Source of the DNA: Cristatella mucedo
Taxonomy: Eukaryota; Bryozoa; Phylactolaemata; Cristatellidae
NCBI GenBank assembly: GCA_009760855.2
Contig: WPIO01000110.1
Location: 843,501-907,500 of the forward strand
DNA: 64,000 nucleotides
Direction of reading: 5' to 3'
Part shown: piece by piece, positions 22,761 to 37,261 of the stretch
Layout: each line of letters begins with the position of its first letter
How positions within the stretch are numbered: position 1 is the stretch's first letter
Translations under genes and position numbers: made by a program
Notes under the pieces: model-generated
Databases searched by the model: none
Told to the model about the DNA's origin: nothing
The model's input: only the letters and a program-made list of their open reading frames with translations

Positions 22761-23674
22761 ATTTGCCCTAAAGAATAATTTGATTGCTGGACACATTCCT
22801 AAGTCTTTTCTCGACATTTAATCATAATGGCACGGCACTCTAGAATTGCGAGTGTGGATGTGCCTAGTTTCTCATAAATGAGAATGGAACCAGCAGCTAC
22901 TCAGGGCTTACCTGGGCTTTCAGTATGTCACTAAGAAATCTGCTCGACAAACCTTCTTGACATTGGTTAATTACGATGGGAGACATTATTTTTATTGAAA
23001 CAGGCCAAATCAAGTGTAGATAGTATTGTAACTAGCAGCAGAAATTTTTCTTTAGAACGTGGCGTATCTTGCCTCGCAGTAGAAGGGACTTGCGTGGTGG
23101 CCACATTTTCTTAGAAGCGCAAATGCATCATTTTTGCAATTGATAGTGCACACTTTATTATGTCAGATGACTCTCGCCATAAATCCAGGCTACGACCCTG
23201 AAAGACTGCAGAGCCAGAAGCTTTGGCGTTGGCCACTTGATTGGTGTCTATTTGAAACATTTACCACGCAGGTTGAATGCAGGCTTGTGGGTCCAAATAA
23301 ACCTATTTGAAAAAGCTTGAAGACAGTTCTTAAGATGGATCTGAAGACGATGCATCTTCAGCAGGCCTCCACTCTCGCACCCACATACATGCTCACCTAC
23401 ATCCACCGGTGCACAACCACACACGTAAGCACGTGTGCTAAAGTACAAGTGAGTGTGGGCAAGCGCACATGCATGCACATAGGCACACACATTTACGCAC
23501 AGGCACGGACACACATATATAAGCAAGCATATGTAGTCTACCACTACAGTATCGAAATAGAAAAGTAAGCGCACAACACTACAAAGAAGCAGGACAAAGA
23601 AGAAGAGAATATTGAGTAAGCATAACTGGATCGTTGCACATCGTTAGATCAATGGATGGTGCCACATCTCTCAC

Positions 23675-23764
23675 CATCATTTGGCTTCTTAATGAAATTC
23701 ACACCAAGTACCTCAAACCGCTGGCAGGCCTTTTCCACGTCAGGTACTGCGATGCCAATGTGTC
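23675..23764 (-). CDS. GLO1: Glyoxalase I, exon 5
   Basis: Acceptor ...cttttgaag, then (G)[20 protein letters not shown] and KKPND, to the donor ATG|GTGAGA. It matches human [21 protein letters not shown]. It carries the metal-ligand His of GHIGIAV. Phase continues from exon 4 (one base) and into the last exon. Confidence 0.96.
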
Positions 23765-24260
23765 CTTCAAAAGAAACTAGACACTTAGAACTTGATTAGT
23801 GCTTCACTCCAAGCACCTGCAAAGTAACCACAATTACTCCCCTGAGAAATCAAATACCACTAGTCATGAGCAAGCAGTCCACGAACAAAAACCAGTGACC
23901 TATCGCGGCCCTCTATAATGTCGGGACGAACAACGTTTATTTAATTCAGATTGCCAATACTGAATATTGCTGATATCTTAAGTACTAGAAAATACATACA
24001 ACACTTGAAAATTTCATACATTAAATAATGAAGATTCATCTCACGATCTACTTGCATATGCCTCACTGCCCGGTAGCAAAAGAAAAGAGGTGAGTGTAAC
24101 TAAATACAAACATCTGGCCTCGACGAATGATGCACGAAAGAATTCTTAAGTAGGATGAAAAATATGAGACAAGACCAATCCTTTAATTAGCTTTGTGGGT
24201 ACGGTCAAATCTAGTCTACGATCTACTGCTCAAAATACAAGCTTCACTAATCAGAGTGGG

Positions 24261-24400
24261 TATCAGGACATTTTCAAAGGTAGCCTATGTCTCAACTTGG
24301 CAGCCTTTCCCTTAATCCAGTGATTGCAAGTATCAGGACATTTTCAAGGTTAGCCTATGACTCAACTTGGCGGCCCTTCCCTTAATCCAGTGATTGCATG
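24261..24400. repeat. 70-bp tandem duplication
   Basis: 'tatcaggacattttcaaagg...tgattgca' at 24261 recurs at 24331 with a few substitutions; it lies in GLO1 intron 4. Confidence 0.9.
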
Positions 24401-24526
24401 TAAACAATGCGTTGATGTGGGCGCCGACATTGGTAATTCCAAGTATACAATGCAATGTGTTGATGCGAGGCACACTATATGCTTACCGACCTCTACCTGA
24501 CCCTCGATTGGCAACGATCAACCAAT

Positions 24527-24629
<103 letters not shown>

Positions 24630-27159
24630 AGGCACTCACACAAACTCACAGGCCGTACGTACACAAATTAACATACACAGCTGTCCCTACTGTAAGGCTG
24701 CACATTAATTGGAAGATCACTTCCATTGGAAGTCAAAGAGCAATCACGGCAGGCTGCTACTAGCACGACTTCTGGATTGCAGGACGACAGCTCACGTAGA
24801 TCTAGCTGATTTTGCTAATCAAAGGCACGGTATAAAAATCGAACAGGAAGGGTGGACCCAAGAACTCCAGGCACTCGGAACAGTTAAGCCCAGTCACCAG
24901 CCGACGATCTATGCAAATTTCAAGCAATAAATTCAATGTTCTCAAAAAGACGTCAGGCAATGAGTACTGACTCCTTAACATCAGCTTTAATGCTTTCAAA
25001 AGGCTTATGATTAGATCAGCTAGGCTCCACCATATAAGACAAGATAGCTATGGAGGCTGCAATGCTACCCTCTTGATTAAGACTGGCTCATATGCAGTAA
25101 ACATGGGGCAGCCTCACAGTACATAGCTCCATGAAAGAGGCAGCTGGGCAGCAGGCTTAGGACGAAGGTAGGACAGAAGCCCACAGACCGTACGTACAAT
25201 GCCGAGCTGGGCACTCGTCTAGTAAAAAAAAATGAGTAACACAGATCTAACGGCATCACTTTAACGAGTCAGCATACCATAGCCGCAAGGATCAGGCTTT
25301 AACTGCCCTTGTGTCCCACTGGGTGGGGGGACAGAGCACCCACCCACGGGAGGTCGAAGCAGCTCAGCTGTTGGTTAAAGTGACACGTGATGAGGAACAA
25401 AAAAAGGGCCGACTGAGACTGATCTCGTTCTGCTTGCCAGATTTCAGGTGCCACATGCAATAGTCAGCATTATCAAATAGTTCTGGCGAGTCACGATTGG
25501 CCGCGACATCAACAGAACCCAACATTTGACGTTTTACAGCGCTACGACCTTTGACCCCAGCACAAGGTATGCCTTACTGAATTACCAGTAGAGCCACCGA
25601 GACTTCGTCTTCCTGCTATGCAGCATGTTCCGCTCGAGCAGCTTTTCGGTGTCCCAGCAGCTTGAGGCATGCGAGCATGCAAAAATACTTCTAATAAAGA
25701 ACCACCATATTTAAATAAATATTATTAAATAAATAATATAAATAAATAGATTATATAAATATATTAGTTAAATAATTAATATAATTAATAAATATAATAA
25801 ATTAAATAAAAAGAACAAAAGATCAGAAAGACTCAGCAGCAATAATGCAACAATGTCATCATCATTGACTGCTGGAGATTGTGAATTCCTAAAGAATGGC
25901 CCGACTCAGTTCACCGTGATGTAGCTTTCTTTGTTGCATACCTCCTCTGCTCTGCGTCCATACTACTTCCTCCTAGCTACTAGTTCCGACTGGCTTTCTT
26001 GCCCTACATCCAGCACCCTACGAAGTGGGGAGGCAGTTGGTGCAGCAAGTGGCAGCCGGTGGCACAGCAGCACAAGCAGCATGGCACGTCGGTTACCTAT
26101 TGGTGGGCATCTCATCTCCATGCAGTTCCACTTGGCCTACCTTGGCCAGTGAAAGATCACTGCTGCCGGCTACATGCCGAGACCTCGGTACTAATGTACC
26201 AAGCTACCAAGCCCTCGGTATTGCCGATGTACTGCCCACCATTCAGAAGGGCATACATGGCTAGCCAAAGCCAGTGAGTTACTCAGATCTCTGGGAGATC
26301 GCTTAAACTTCCACTTTCCTGGCTTTTTCATCTCTGAGGATAAAAGCACTTAATTACTACTGGCACATGTTCTTCTACAATAGTCTGCTCCAACCCTTAT
26401 TTGACTTCGGTTATTCCCCAGGGAACACTAGTACCATGACAAACTAAAGGGCCCTACCTGTAGCCCTAGGAATGCACACTTTCAATCGTGCCATAGTGTC
26501 AGCAAGCCGAAGATTACAGCTTGGTTGCAACTGCCGCGAGCCTCAGCTGTGGATCCAAAGCCCTGCAATACTCGTACAATCGTTGCTAGCACAGCAGATA
26601 TTAGTCTGAAGCAAAAACGAAGGCATTGGCGTGTGTGTGTGTGCACCAAAAGCTGAAAGGGGCGGCTGATTTTTGCTGTAAGCACATCGACGAGAGGCCG
26701 TTGCAGTTACGAAGCCAAACCTCATATCTTACCAGTTTCAAAACCAGATAATAGTGTTGGTCCACGACTGCATAAGGGCACATTAACAAGAAGCTAACAA
26801 GTTAAGGCCACGGAAGAAAGTATGACAGCTCTCCAGGCCTTGCAGATCACTTAAACCACCACTAGAGCATCCTATCCAAAATCGGGATCTACATAAGGTA
26901 CATGCGAAGCTTCCAGGTATGACAATTCAAATTAAGCACTTGTAAAAAATGACATAATGTAAACATTACAGTGGCCAACCTTCAAGTGATCTAGTAAATC
27001 GCTTCTCTAGCTTTTCTTGACAATAAGATAGACAAGATCAGGCAGCATTCGCACTTAACTCCTCACCTCCAGATGATGCAAAAATGTTTCACACAGGTAG
27101 GCCGAACCAAGAAAATAAACGTACATAAACGTATGAGATAGCCTTGCATCAAATTAATA

Positions 27160-27420
27160 TAATAATAATAGTATAACTCTTTATAGCGCCCTAAAATATC
27201 TTAAACTGTATTTAGGTGCTTTAAATATGACACACACTGTGTTCGTGACGGGCCTTATCCTATGGAATGTATATGCAACTCTGACTGGGCTGAACGGCTG
27301 CAGGCATTCGACTAAACGTTGTGCATGACGACCTGGGTCTTTGCACCAGAGGTAAGGTACTCGGCCCTTGACCTTGGTTCGACAAAAGCACCTTGACCAC
27401 TGGGCCAAACCATCGTGGCA
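27160..27420 (-). mobile_element. tRNA-derived SINE with LINE-like tail
   Basis: Minus strand: a head with 'ggcccagtggtcaaggtgcttttgtcgaacc' runs to a tail complementary to 'tataactctttatagcgccctaaaatatcttaaac', with ATT-type repeats at its end. Same architecture as the element at 9.8 kb. Confidence 0.55.
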
Positions 27421-27649
27421 TTAAAGTGCAAAAAAACGATCGGTCTGAAATAAGAAAGCTGAGCTAAAGCCTATTTAAAACCAAAGGCTAGATCGGCTGC
27501 TCGACAGTTGCTTGCTCCTTTTCTTCACAAACCAAACAAAAAAATTGCCTATCAACATCTATCATGCTCAGAGTGCGATCATGTAATCAGTTACTAGTCA
27601 AAAGTAAATGTCTATACATCACACAGGCAGAGCACTAAATAAAGAGACA

Positions 27650-27885
27650 TAATAATAATAATAATAATAATAATACACTTGATAAAGCGTCCTCAGAGGA
27701 CTCATTCTCTTTCTAGGCGCTTTACATTTGCTGCAAAGGAAATGTGATCGAATGGTGAGTGATATCATGCTTGATAAACAACATGAATAACATGGTTAGG
27801 AGTGACATGCACAGGGTCAGCATGCAAGTGTGGTTAGTGGCCGCATGCACAGTGTCAGTACGCATAAGCACAAGCTTATCCAACA
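27650..27885 (-). mobile_element. L2/CR1-like LINE 3' UTR and (ATT)n tail
   Basis: The reverse complement matches the 3' UTR of the copy ending at 30.84 kb: tgtaaagcgcctagaaagagat, the cactaaccattc block, gcatgctgaccctgtgcatgtca and the (ATT)n end. Confidence 0.8.
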
Positions 27886-27892
27886 ATTGCCA

Positions 27893-28072
<180 letters not shown>

Positions 28073-28095
28073 TGAAATAGAGAAAGTAGCCTCAC

Positions 28096-28163
28096 CAAAT
28101 CCACGAGGCTCCGAGTTTCCCGTATGGTACTTCTGAACTTCGTCCACTTCAGTGCCCCAGTTA
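28096..28163 (-). CDS. GLO1: Glyoxalase I, exon 4
   Basis: A 68-bp exon with acceptor ...aactttgtag and donor TTG|GTGAGG. It encodes (H)NWGTEVDEVQKYHTGNSE and PRGF, matching human [23 protein letters not shown]. The first base completes the His codon begun in exon 3. Confidence 0.95.
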
Positions 28164-29299
28164 CTACAAAGTTCGAAGGGCATCTCCGAAGTGGCAAGCC
28201 ACTGTCTAGGTGCGTTGCCCCTGCTCCAATGCTTTAGCTGCTCAAAGTCCTTGCCCATGGTATAAAAAACGTAGTAGTATTTAAGATGCGTTCAATATAG
28301 ACAGATGGTGCTCAGAAAGCATACTGCACGTCAGTCTTACTTTTTTTGTTGTTGTGGCAAAAATGAAACAGCGAGAAAATAAGACGGCAATCGACATTGT
28401 ACATAACAACATGAGACCACTGAAAATCGATGACGCTAACAGCACTCTCTACAAATTATTTAAAAAAGTGCCAGAGGCTGCCTCAGCAAATGGTGGATGC
28501 AGGGCATGAACGGAGCACATGAGAAGGAAGCATCAAGCAGGAAACTGAACAAGCAAGGAAGGCAGCTAGCATCAAGTCCTGAAGATTGCTGCTCCGAGTC
28601 AGTGCCATAGCACGACCACATTAACGCATCCTGACATTTCTTAGCTGCCGATGCAAGCATTTAAAGCATCTATTAACTTTCTGCTATCCTGCAACTGGTA
28701 GGTCATATGACCGGGCTGCAACTCGAATGCTGAGCGTCTTGACCGCGATCGGTTCAGTTCAAGACTTAATCAAAGTAGTACATTCTACAAACATATCTAC
28801 AACCACTTATAAAAGCTCATTTTGAAATCGCATTTAAGCAGTCCTTTAACTCCGGCCTGTCCATACGATATGACTGGGCCAAAAGTATAGGGGCCTTAGC
28901 AGCACCAGCCTGTCCCATTCGCACTAAAACAAATTTAAAAGTCACAACTCGAATATCCTTCCTCACCCTAATATATTTCCTCTTGACCAAGCAGATGCAC
29001 AGCACACCAAAGAGTTTTGCTATGCAAGGCCCGACGCCTGATACTGCATGCTGCATGCATCTGGACGGTAAAGAGAGTCTAATAATCCAATTTGCAAATA
29101 TAACATGAAATTCACAGAGGTGGCCAGCTAGTAAATGCTGAACAATGTGCGGTTGGTCGCAAGCCTATATATGAGCAGTGGGTATAGTGCCAAACACAGA
29201 CGAGATCAGCTGAGCCAATACAGACAAGATCAGCTGAGCCATGGTAGACACAAAACCCACGGTCAACACTACGAGCATTCGAGAGGCAGCAGCACGGCT

Positions 29300-30845
29300 A
29301 AGGCATGTGCCACCGGTCAGCTAGAGTCGTAGCAGACCAGCTGAAGTCATATATTGAAACTTCAAACCTTGCTAGTAAGTTCCAGTCTGACTTTAGAGCT
29401 AATCACTCCATAGAATCAGCATTGCTTTGGGTGAACAACGACCTACTTAGGAATGCAGACATGGGTAGAGTACCTCTGCTTGTTTTGCTCGATCTTTCGG
29501 CAGCTAATGATACCATCGATCAATAAGTCCTTCTTGAGCGCCTCTCATCTCGCCTCGGCATCACTGGCACTGCTCTGGAATGGTTCAGGTCCTATCTCAG
29601 TGGGAGACTCCAGAGTATTGACATGAATGGACAAAGATCATCCGAGGCACCTCTGAAATATGGGGTACCTCAGGGCTCCGTGCTAGGTTCGGTTCTTTTC
29701 ACGGTTTATACTCTCCCTTTTGCCGATGTGATTGCAAAGTATAATGTAGGCTTTCACTTCTATGCGGATGACACTCAGTTGTATCGTTGCATTGATTCCC
29801 AGCCTTCGAGCACCTCGAATTCTCTTAACTCCCTTGCTGCATGTATTGATGACATCCACACATGAATGACAGAAAATTTTCTTAAATTAAATCATAAAAC
29901 CAACTTACTAGTTCTGTGTAAACCAAGTGTGACTCAGAAATTGGAAAGACTAACGTTCAAAATCGGCTTTGCCAGCATATCTTCTGTTAAGTCTGAACGA
30001 AATCTAGGTGTCATGTTGAATAGTGACCTTTCGTTAGACGACGTCAGCTCCAGAGTAAAGTCTGCCTACTTTCAGGTACACAACATTGCTAAAATTCGGA
30101 TTTGTTGAAATGAGAATACCAAATCAAAGTTAGTCCATGCATTTGTGACATCCCGTCTTGACTTCTGTAACTCACCGCTTGCTGGCCTACCGGCATGTGC
30201 AATCAGGCGATTACAGCTGATGCAAAACTCTGCAGCTAGGCTTTTCTGTCGTGAGCTTCACAGTTGCCACATCATGCCACTTCTCGCCGACATGCACTGG
30301 CTACCAGTCAAGCAACGGATCGACTTCAAGGTTTTGTCGCCCACTTTTAGGTCCCTTCATTCTTTAGCTCCAGCCTATCTATCAGATCTACTCTCTTTCC
30401 AGGCCAAGCATCGTACCACCTGCTTTTCGGAATCCAACAGTTTACCACTACCTCGTACAAACCTCAAACCCTTTGGAGACCGTGCATTTAGTTCGTAAGC
30501 CCCCAAAGCCTGGAATTCACTCCCAACTTACGTCACGACATCCCCTGACTAGACCATGTTTAAAAAAAACTTGAAAACGCACCTCGTTATGACAGCATTT
30601 AGTGGGTCTCCGTGGATTTGTCCTTTATGTGCTTATGTGTGCTGACACTGTGCATGCTGCCACTAATCACACTTGCATGCTGACCCTGTGCATGTCACCA
30701 CTAACCATGTTATTCATGTTGTTTATCAAGCATGATACCACTAACCATTCAATCGCGTTTCCTTAGCAGCAAATGTAAAGCGCCTAGAAAGAGATTACAT
30801 TTTCTGAGGGCGCTTTATCAAGTGTATTATTATTATTATTATTAT
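29300..30845 (+). mobile_element. L2/CR1-like LINE, RT domain to tail (copy B)
   Basis: 5'-truncated copy. It shows RT motifs LLVLLDLSAANDTID, a stop, SSRLGITGTALEWF, GVPQGSVLGSVLF and FHFYADDTQLY (intact YADD). The C-terminal [21 protein letters not shown] region and [13 protein letters not shown] follow, then the 3' UTR and a tail of agcgcctagaaagagatt...ttatcaagtg(tta)n. A few stops (for example at 29524) make it inactive. It lies in GLO1 intron 3 in the opposite orientation. Confidence 0.88.
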
Positions 30846-32179
30846 GTCGGGCATCGATAAAAGAATAATATAATTCATTTATATTATTCGATAAAAGAAG
30901 ACACGAACAAGGCCACCTCGAGCAGAGGCAGAATACGGCGTGGCTGCATGCACGGCAGTCTATATAGAGGTCATCTTTACTTAGCAGTAGTACACAAACA
31001 TCAATCGGGCTTAAGGAACCTTGTCAGCGAGATCTCGAAATCACTTGAGGATCCCAAACATCAGCTATAAAGAGCACAAATATGAAGGATTTCGATCAAG
31101 CAAATTAGCATCAAGACAAAAAATGAAACCACACAGCTTCTTACAAGAAGAAGCTCCGATGAGCCACAAAAAAACCTTATAAACTGCAGGCGTCAGGCAT
31201 GTTAGCATCATGCTCGGTTCATCAACTAAAGCATTGGAGCAGGGGTAACGAACCTTGATCACACTTACCAGGAGATCGCTTAGCTGTAAAAATATACCCA
31301 AGCATGGCTGCAGCTGCAAACTCGGTCAGCCAATAAGAAGATTTTCTAGAAAGCCATGCATAATAAAGTATTTATTCCCAGCCCGAAAACAGAAGCCTAT
31401 GCTGTTGGCATGTAGGGGTTTACTGTGATATCAGCCCATCACGATTCTTTATGACCTCCTTTGTGTGGCCAGGCATAGAGGCCACCAGCTTCTGCTGTTC
31501 AGTGTCCCTTCTACAGTAGTACATCCCACCGAGCCAGTTTTTACTGAAAAGGTTGGCTACTGATGTACATGGTTAACATTCTGACTCAGTCGTCTGTCGA
31601 TATCGTCCCATAAATGCCCCTGAGTTTTGATCAGGCAACTGGGCGAGCCTCTACATCAGCACCATAACGGATTAAAGCTCTTAAGCTGATTCACAAGCCC
31701 ACGACGGCTTGGCTCCTTCATACCTAGCTGTCCGAGACTCTGGAACTCGCTTCGGCAATTCTTAGCCAACGACAACTACTCTCCTACTGCTGACTATGGC
31801 TCATCCTTTTCAGTGGTCCTGAGCTGTTACTTCCATGCAACTCACTACCACAACTGCTCTCCTGACTCTGCTATGCTTCCCACTTTCTCTTTGTTGCGTG
31901 AGATGAAGTCTGTTGGCTACCGAATGTGTACCGAAAGCCGCTTAGGCTGTGAGTGCTCTATACAAAACTCTGCTGTAGTCTTTATGGATTTGTGGAGTTA
32001 CAGCCGGAGATACATTACATTACATTCGTCGAAAAAGTACGTTACTCATGTTATTGTTGGTCAGGCAGGTTAAATTTCAAAGCTAAAACACTCCGCTCGT
32101 TACATCTGACAGCAAGATAACGACACTGAGCACAGTGCTAGGCCAACAAAGAACTTTTTGACGAATCCTTATTTGGTGC

Positions 32180-32345
32180 AGGTACACTGACTTGGCCAGT
32201 CACCTGACTTCAACCCCAAAGAACGACTATGGAGAGATATCGACAGGCAGCTGAGACTGTGTGTTCGGCCTACAACTGTAGCCAACATTTTCATTAAAAC
32301 TCTGGCTCTGTGGAATGTACTACAGCAGAAGACATCGCATTTGCA
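32180..32345 (+). mobile_element. Tc1/mariner-like transposase remnant
   Basis: A short frame with SPDFNPKERLWRDIDRQLR, which resembles the S-P-D-L-N-P-I-E-x-x-W end of Tc1-like DDE transposases. The upstream catalytic domain was not found intact. It is a fragment in GLO1 intron 2. Confidence 0.5.
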
Positions 32346-32834
32346 AGAGGGCGTCTATGACTGGCAAGACAAGGGCGACCATAAAGAATCCTGGTGGGAT
32401 GGCGTCACGTTAACTGCATACAGGCCAGCAGCAGCATACGTTTGCTAGTTTCTGGGTTGTCAACAATAAACATGTTCACATGCTGCACATAACTTTATTA
32501 TGCCTGGCATCGTAGGAATCCCTAACAAATTCACAGCTACATGGGCAGAAGCCATACTGAGATTCGATACACAGGAGAGGATCGTTCCTTTGCTGCGCTG
32601 AGCGCATGCGAGGCACAGAGCTCAATCCGGCCAGCTCTGTCCTCGGGTTTCATCTCTGCGCATCTGCGAGAGCGTGCTCAAGAAAATAAATCGTCTCCCA
32701 CGTCATTATCATTTCACGCATCATTATCATCTCGCGCAAAGCACGATGAGCAAACTGCAGGCCCGGGCCAAAGGCCCATGCAGGGCACATGTGATGCATA
32801 GCATGCACGTACTGCATCCCACGCAAGTACGTAC

Positions 32835-32975
32835 TGTGTAAGCTCGAGAGTGGCCGGCCGGCTAAACGTCCACTTGGTTCGCTCGGCTGGATCGGTCGGC
32901 ACGTCGGCCTCGCTCTCGTAGCCAAGGAAGTATACGGTGAACTTCATCGACGCCATATCGACTCGATTGAGAAGC
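32835..32975 (-). CDS. GLO1: Glyoxalase I, exon 3
   Basis: A 141-bp exon with acceptor ...cctctcttcag and donor ACACA|GTACGT. It encodes [20 protein letters not shown], an acidic loop, then [13 protein letters not shown] and the first two bases of His. It matches human [20 protein letters not shown]...WALSRKATLELTH. The metal-ligand Glu of the LEL motif is present. Confidence 0.95.
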
Positions 32976-35900
32976 CTGAAGAGAGGGGCGCACACAATGA
33001 GAGCACGAGCCGCGTTGGCATCACCTCGATACCTCGGGCAGCACGGCATCCGGCGCACCAGCTTTGTAGAGAATTCCAGCTGATTGAGCTCCACAACGGA
33101 TGCACAGCAAGAAAAATTAGTGACAACAAGAAGCAAATAGACCGTAGGCTGGTTAGGCACAAGGCATTCAAAGACAGTGGCTCGTCTGCAATGAAGATAG
33201 CAGTGCCACAGATTCTGGAGAAAACTGGGTCGAAGGAATGAGAACCTTATCAACCGAGTGCTTATATGAAGTAAAATAATAATGAGAATGATAATCAAAC
33301 CTTGATATAGGGTCAATCTCATTCTGGGAGCTTCACACATTCCGGAAAAAGTAGGCATGTATTGTGGCCATCCATGACATGCACAAGCAGACCAGAGGGG
33401 ACCATTCACATGGACGAGGCACAGGCTGACGGGAACAAGTGAGCTTTTAGCTTCTTTCTAAATGTCATGTCAGGAGAAGCCGAGACAGCATTAACTAGTG
33501 AGTTACAGGCTAAAACTGCCGTTACCTAGGGGATAACTCGGCAGCTTGCTCAAACAATGGGGGTCAGCAGATGCAACTGCCCCAACAGCTTCGGGCTTCC
33601 ACTGTCGTCTATGCTTCCTTATCGATTGCACCACTTCTGTCTCTATTTCGACACAATCTTCTATTCATAGATGAAACTATCACTGCTGGACAGTTTAATT
33701 GTGCTTGCATCACACACAAAATAGGAAGCACAGGCACACTGACATGACTTTTGTCATCGCCCCGACACATGGTCGGCATCCACCGTATTGCATCAATCCG
33801 ATGAGCTCTGTAGACATGGAGCACGTGGAACCGGCAAGTGGACGCTAAATGTGCCTGAACAATGAAGTGACTCGATGAGCATGTAGGGATAGGCGTCTGC
33901 TGTCCGTTGTTTTGTGCCCCAACGCCTGGCCAAATTCGGTAATACAATTCGCAGAATTTTGGTGCAAAGAATTGAGTTGCCGGACCATATGTCGTGCCTC
34001 GATTGGTCAACCGATTGCAAGCCCGGTCGAGAGCATGGCTTGCTTGCTTTTGCCAATAGCACTTATCGGTGAAAGCAAGCAACCACTGCCTCGCAGTCGG
34101 CACTATAAGTGTCGCCCTTGCTCGTGGGCAGCAGCTGGGCGACAGCATGGCACGATGGACGAATGGGAAAAGAGTCCTTCTTATACACGACCTGATAACT
34201 AGACTTTTCACTAACTCTTGCACGCTGTTCGCTTTGGAGTAGCAGACACAGACTGTATGCGATGATGCAACTTGCATACCACATCGGCTTGCGCCTAAGC
34301 CATCTGACAGTCACCTGGATTGCGCGCCCATAATACGGCAGTCACCAGCATGTACACAACCGGTTCATGTAAATTCTCATCAGACTCCCTCAAAGGGCAG
34401 GCCACATCAGGGGCCCGGCCAAAGTATAAGAAGTACTGCCAGTCTGGGCCTCAGGAGCAGCTGCCGGTATAGAGGCCTCGTGCGATGAGCACTCTTAAGA
34501 GAGAAAACATCAACCATCATTGTGGTGACCTGACTACCAGGATGCCCATACTGGTGACATCCCAAAGCTTGATGTCACCCCTGGTAATGAGCCAATGCTG
34601 TCTAGCAAAGCTACTGGCTGATGAGGCACACTAATTAAGGTCAGCAAGTAGGTCAACCCAGCCCAAGCCAGGACTCCTCACACAGCAAACAGTCGGCCAA
34701 CGATTGCAAGCTGCCGGCAGCTCGTCAGCTGCCGACGACCATTGCCGAGGTTGTGAAAAATGGTCTTTTTTCAAACGAGGCGTACTGGGCACACGTCACA
34801 CACTACACGGTGGTGGCACAACTGATGCTGAAGCGATGCGATTGCCAAAAAAGAGCACTCTCGTCAGAAACACGGAATAAGTCTCGAAAGCTGGTAAGAC
34901 GGGTCTTACTTTGCAGGCTCGACGATCTCGCGAGCAACAAAGAGGCAATACGTAGCAGTGGCTGTGCAAACTCGACCTGTCTGTGGAGCTTTGTTGGCTG
35001 CATGGAGTGGGCGAAACGCCGCAATGCTGCTAACGGGTTCTCCATATTATCTGGTTAAAGATGTGTATATAGTATATGTTAATGCCCTAGGCAGTGATGA
35101 ATGCAGATCCTGTTCGGAATGCCTAACAAGAAACAAACAGCATGGCTAATGGTGCTTACAATGTGTCAGCACGTGGCAACAGCTCAATAGAAAGAAGGGA
35201 ACGGCGATCGTCAGGAAGCGAGCAGCGACTAAACTAACTAAAGGATAGAGAACCATAGGATCGCACGAGATCGCTGGCTTGACAACAGCCACACTTGCTA
35301 ATGAGATAGCAGATGCTAAAAACAAAATACAGATGCATACACAAAGGTAGATGCAAACACGACGTCCTAGCGCTGTCCAAGCTGGACAGTTGATTTGCCC
35401 ACAGCACTAATGTTCAGCAGGCTAAACTGCTCACTGCATGACCACACAGGATCGCAAGGCAGAGCAAGAGCAGCTCGAACGAGCCATGTAAAAGTGAGAC
35501 AACAAAACGGAACAAGTGCAGAGCAATGCATGCCTCAGTGATTTGATCTGCCAGATATAGGCAGCAGGTACCATATGAGTGACATCCCCCACCCCCATGA
35601 GTTGCCACTAGCATAGTTACATCGATACATGTATGCATAGCTCGATGAACATATGGGTAGCAAAATACACACAGGCCGTGGCTTGACATACTTTTCCATA
35701 TATTACAACCGTCTAGCAGAGCCCGTGGCGAAAGTAGGGTCAGTCACTTTTTTGTTTCAGCAACCTACAAGTGGGGATAATTTACAGAATACTCGAAGAT
35801 AAACCAAATTGTTAGCCTCAGATGTTTAGTGGCAAGAAATAAATAAAAAGGGAAACTATAATACTTGAGCAGAAACAAAGTTTACTATATAAAAAGGACA

Positions 35901-35979
35901 TATTTCTCAGCCAAAGACACTATAGCTCAGTGGTAGCATGCTTTTCTAACACTTACAGGGGGGGGGTTGGGGAAAGGTC

Positions 35980-36300
35980 AAGAAAATACTTTTAAGATTG
36001 GTCCAACAAACGAATATTTGTTTAGGGTGCCTTTCAAACCGCAATTATGTTATAAATGGGATCAAAGTTCCGAGGACTTCCACGCGCGAGAAAAAATGAT
36101 TGTACAAACCATGTCTAACCCGGATGTAAACCGTAAACAACATAAATTTCATTATACCTGCGTCCACCATCAAACGTCCTGGAGATATATTTTAAGCAAT
36201 CATGGAACATGCATAGCAAAACTTATCCAACAGAAATCAGAAATACAATTAGCACAATGTAGCACAAGGAGAGCGGCACTGGAATTTCAATTTTCACACA
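35980..36300. repeat. Interspersed repeat family, copy 4
   Basis: Shares 'gaggacttccacgcgcgagaaaaaatgattgtacaaacc' and 'acttatccaacagaaat' with the 21.8-22.4 kb copies and, inverted, with 15.1 and 22.7 kb. Confidence 0.5.
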
Positions 36301-37034
36301 TTTCAGTTATATATTTATTTATATTTATATTTATATATTTATTAAGACTTGGCCGAGTTATATATTTTACAAGGCAGACAGCTACACAGCAAATGAACCT
36401 GTATAACAGTCACTGTCGCATGCATCTAAAGACCAAGCAGACCGTAGCGAGTCATAAACACCACGTGCAGCAGCAATGAATGCCGGCTGGGTACCTTTGA
36501 GATTTCTGCACCTGCCCAGCCCCTGTACAGAAAAAGCCCAGTATCTCATCCGCGGCAATGGTGCAACGCGACGTATCTCTGTCAGTAACTCCGCAAAAGC
36601 CACAAAGACATGGGTGTGCTACGCAGTTTTGTATAGCAAACTCAAAGCTAAGGGGACACGTGACCACCAGCATAGGTCCAGACGCAACCCTCAAGGGAAC
36701 TCAAAACTGCTGATCTGACACCACAATGCTTATTAGATTTCTGGCCTCCAATTACGAGACAGTCTCAGCTATAACTGTGTTTGGCTGGCACATTGGTAAC
36801 AGACTCTTTAAAACCTAAACTCAGAGGCCAGCATTGGCCATAAAAAGTCCCTGGCGGAGTACTTTATTTCAGACATGTGGTTCCTGCATCTTGACATCGG
36901 AGCAGGTCAGGACGCATTTGGCAACAAGTAGGATGGTTACTGGAGGCAATCAGCATACATGAGTCAGGCCTGAACCAGCGAGAACCTCGCCCTAGGGGTA
37001 TTGGCTTTTAATTCAGATTTCGGAACACACTCAC

Positions 37035-37117
37035 CTCATCCCGAGAACTTCCGAATAAAACTGTAGAGACTTGGCCGGGTCCTTAACTCTGTACATAGTC
37101 TGCTGGAAAATGAAATC
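37035..37117 (-). CDS. GLO1: Glyoxalase I, exon 2 (first exon found)
   Basis: An 83-bp exon with acceptor ...atattttttag and donor ATGAG|GTGAGT. It encodes DFIFQQTMYRVKDPAKSLQF and YSEVLGM (human [27 protein letters not shown]). It carries the metal-ligand Gln of QQTM. With the later exons, all four zinc ligands (Gln, Glu, His, Glu) are kept, so the gene looks functional. The two-domain vicinal-oxygen-chelate fold and the human exon boundaries are conserved. The N-terminal exon (poorly conserved, about 28 residues in human) could not be recognised upstream. The gene spans at least 17.8 kb. Confidence 0.95.
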
Positions 37118-37261
37118 CTAAAAAATATTAAAATCGTTACTAGTGATGCTGAACAGAATAGGACATTGTACAGTGGATCCGAGTTCAGGAGAAACAGCAA
37201 GAAATTGAGATGGAAACCATGCAGCCTTGCGAATGTCAATCCACCTTACTTTCCCTTTGCA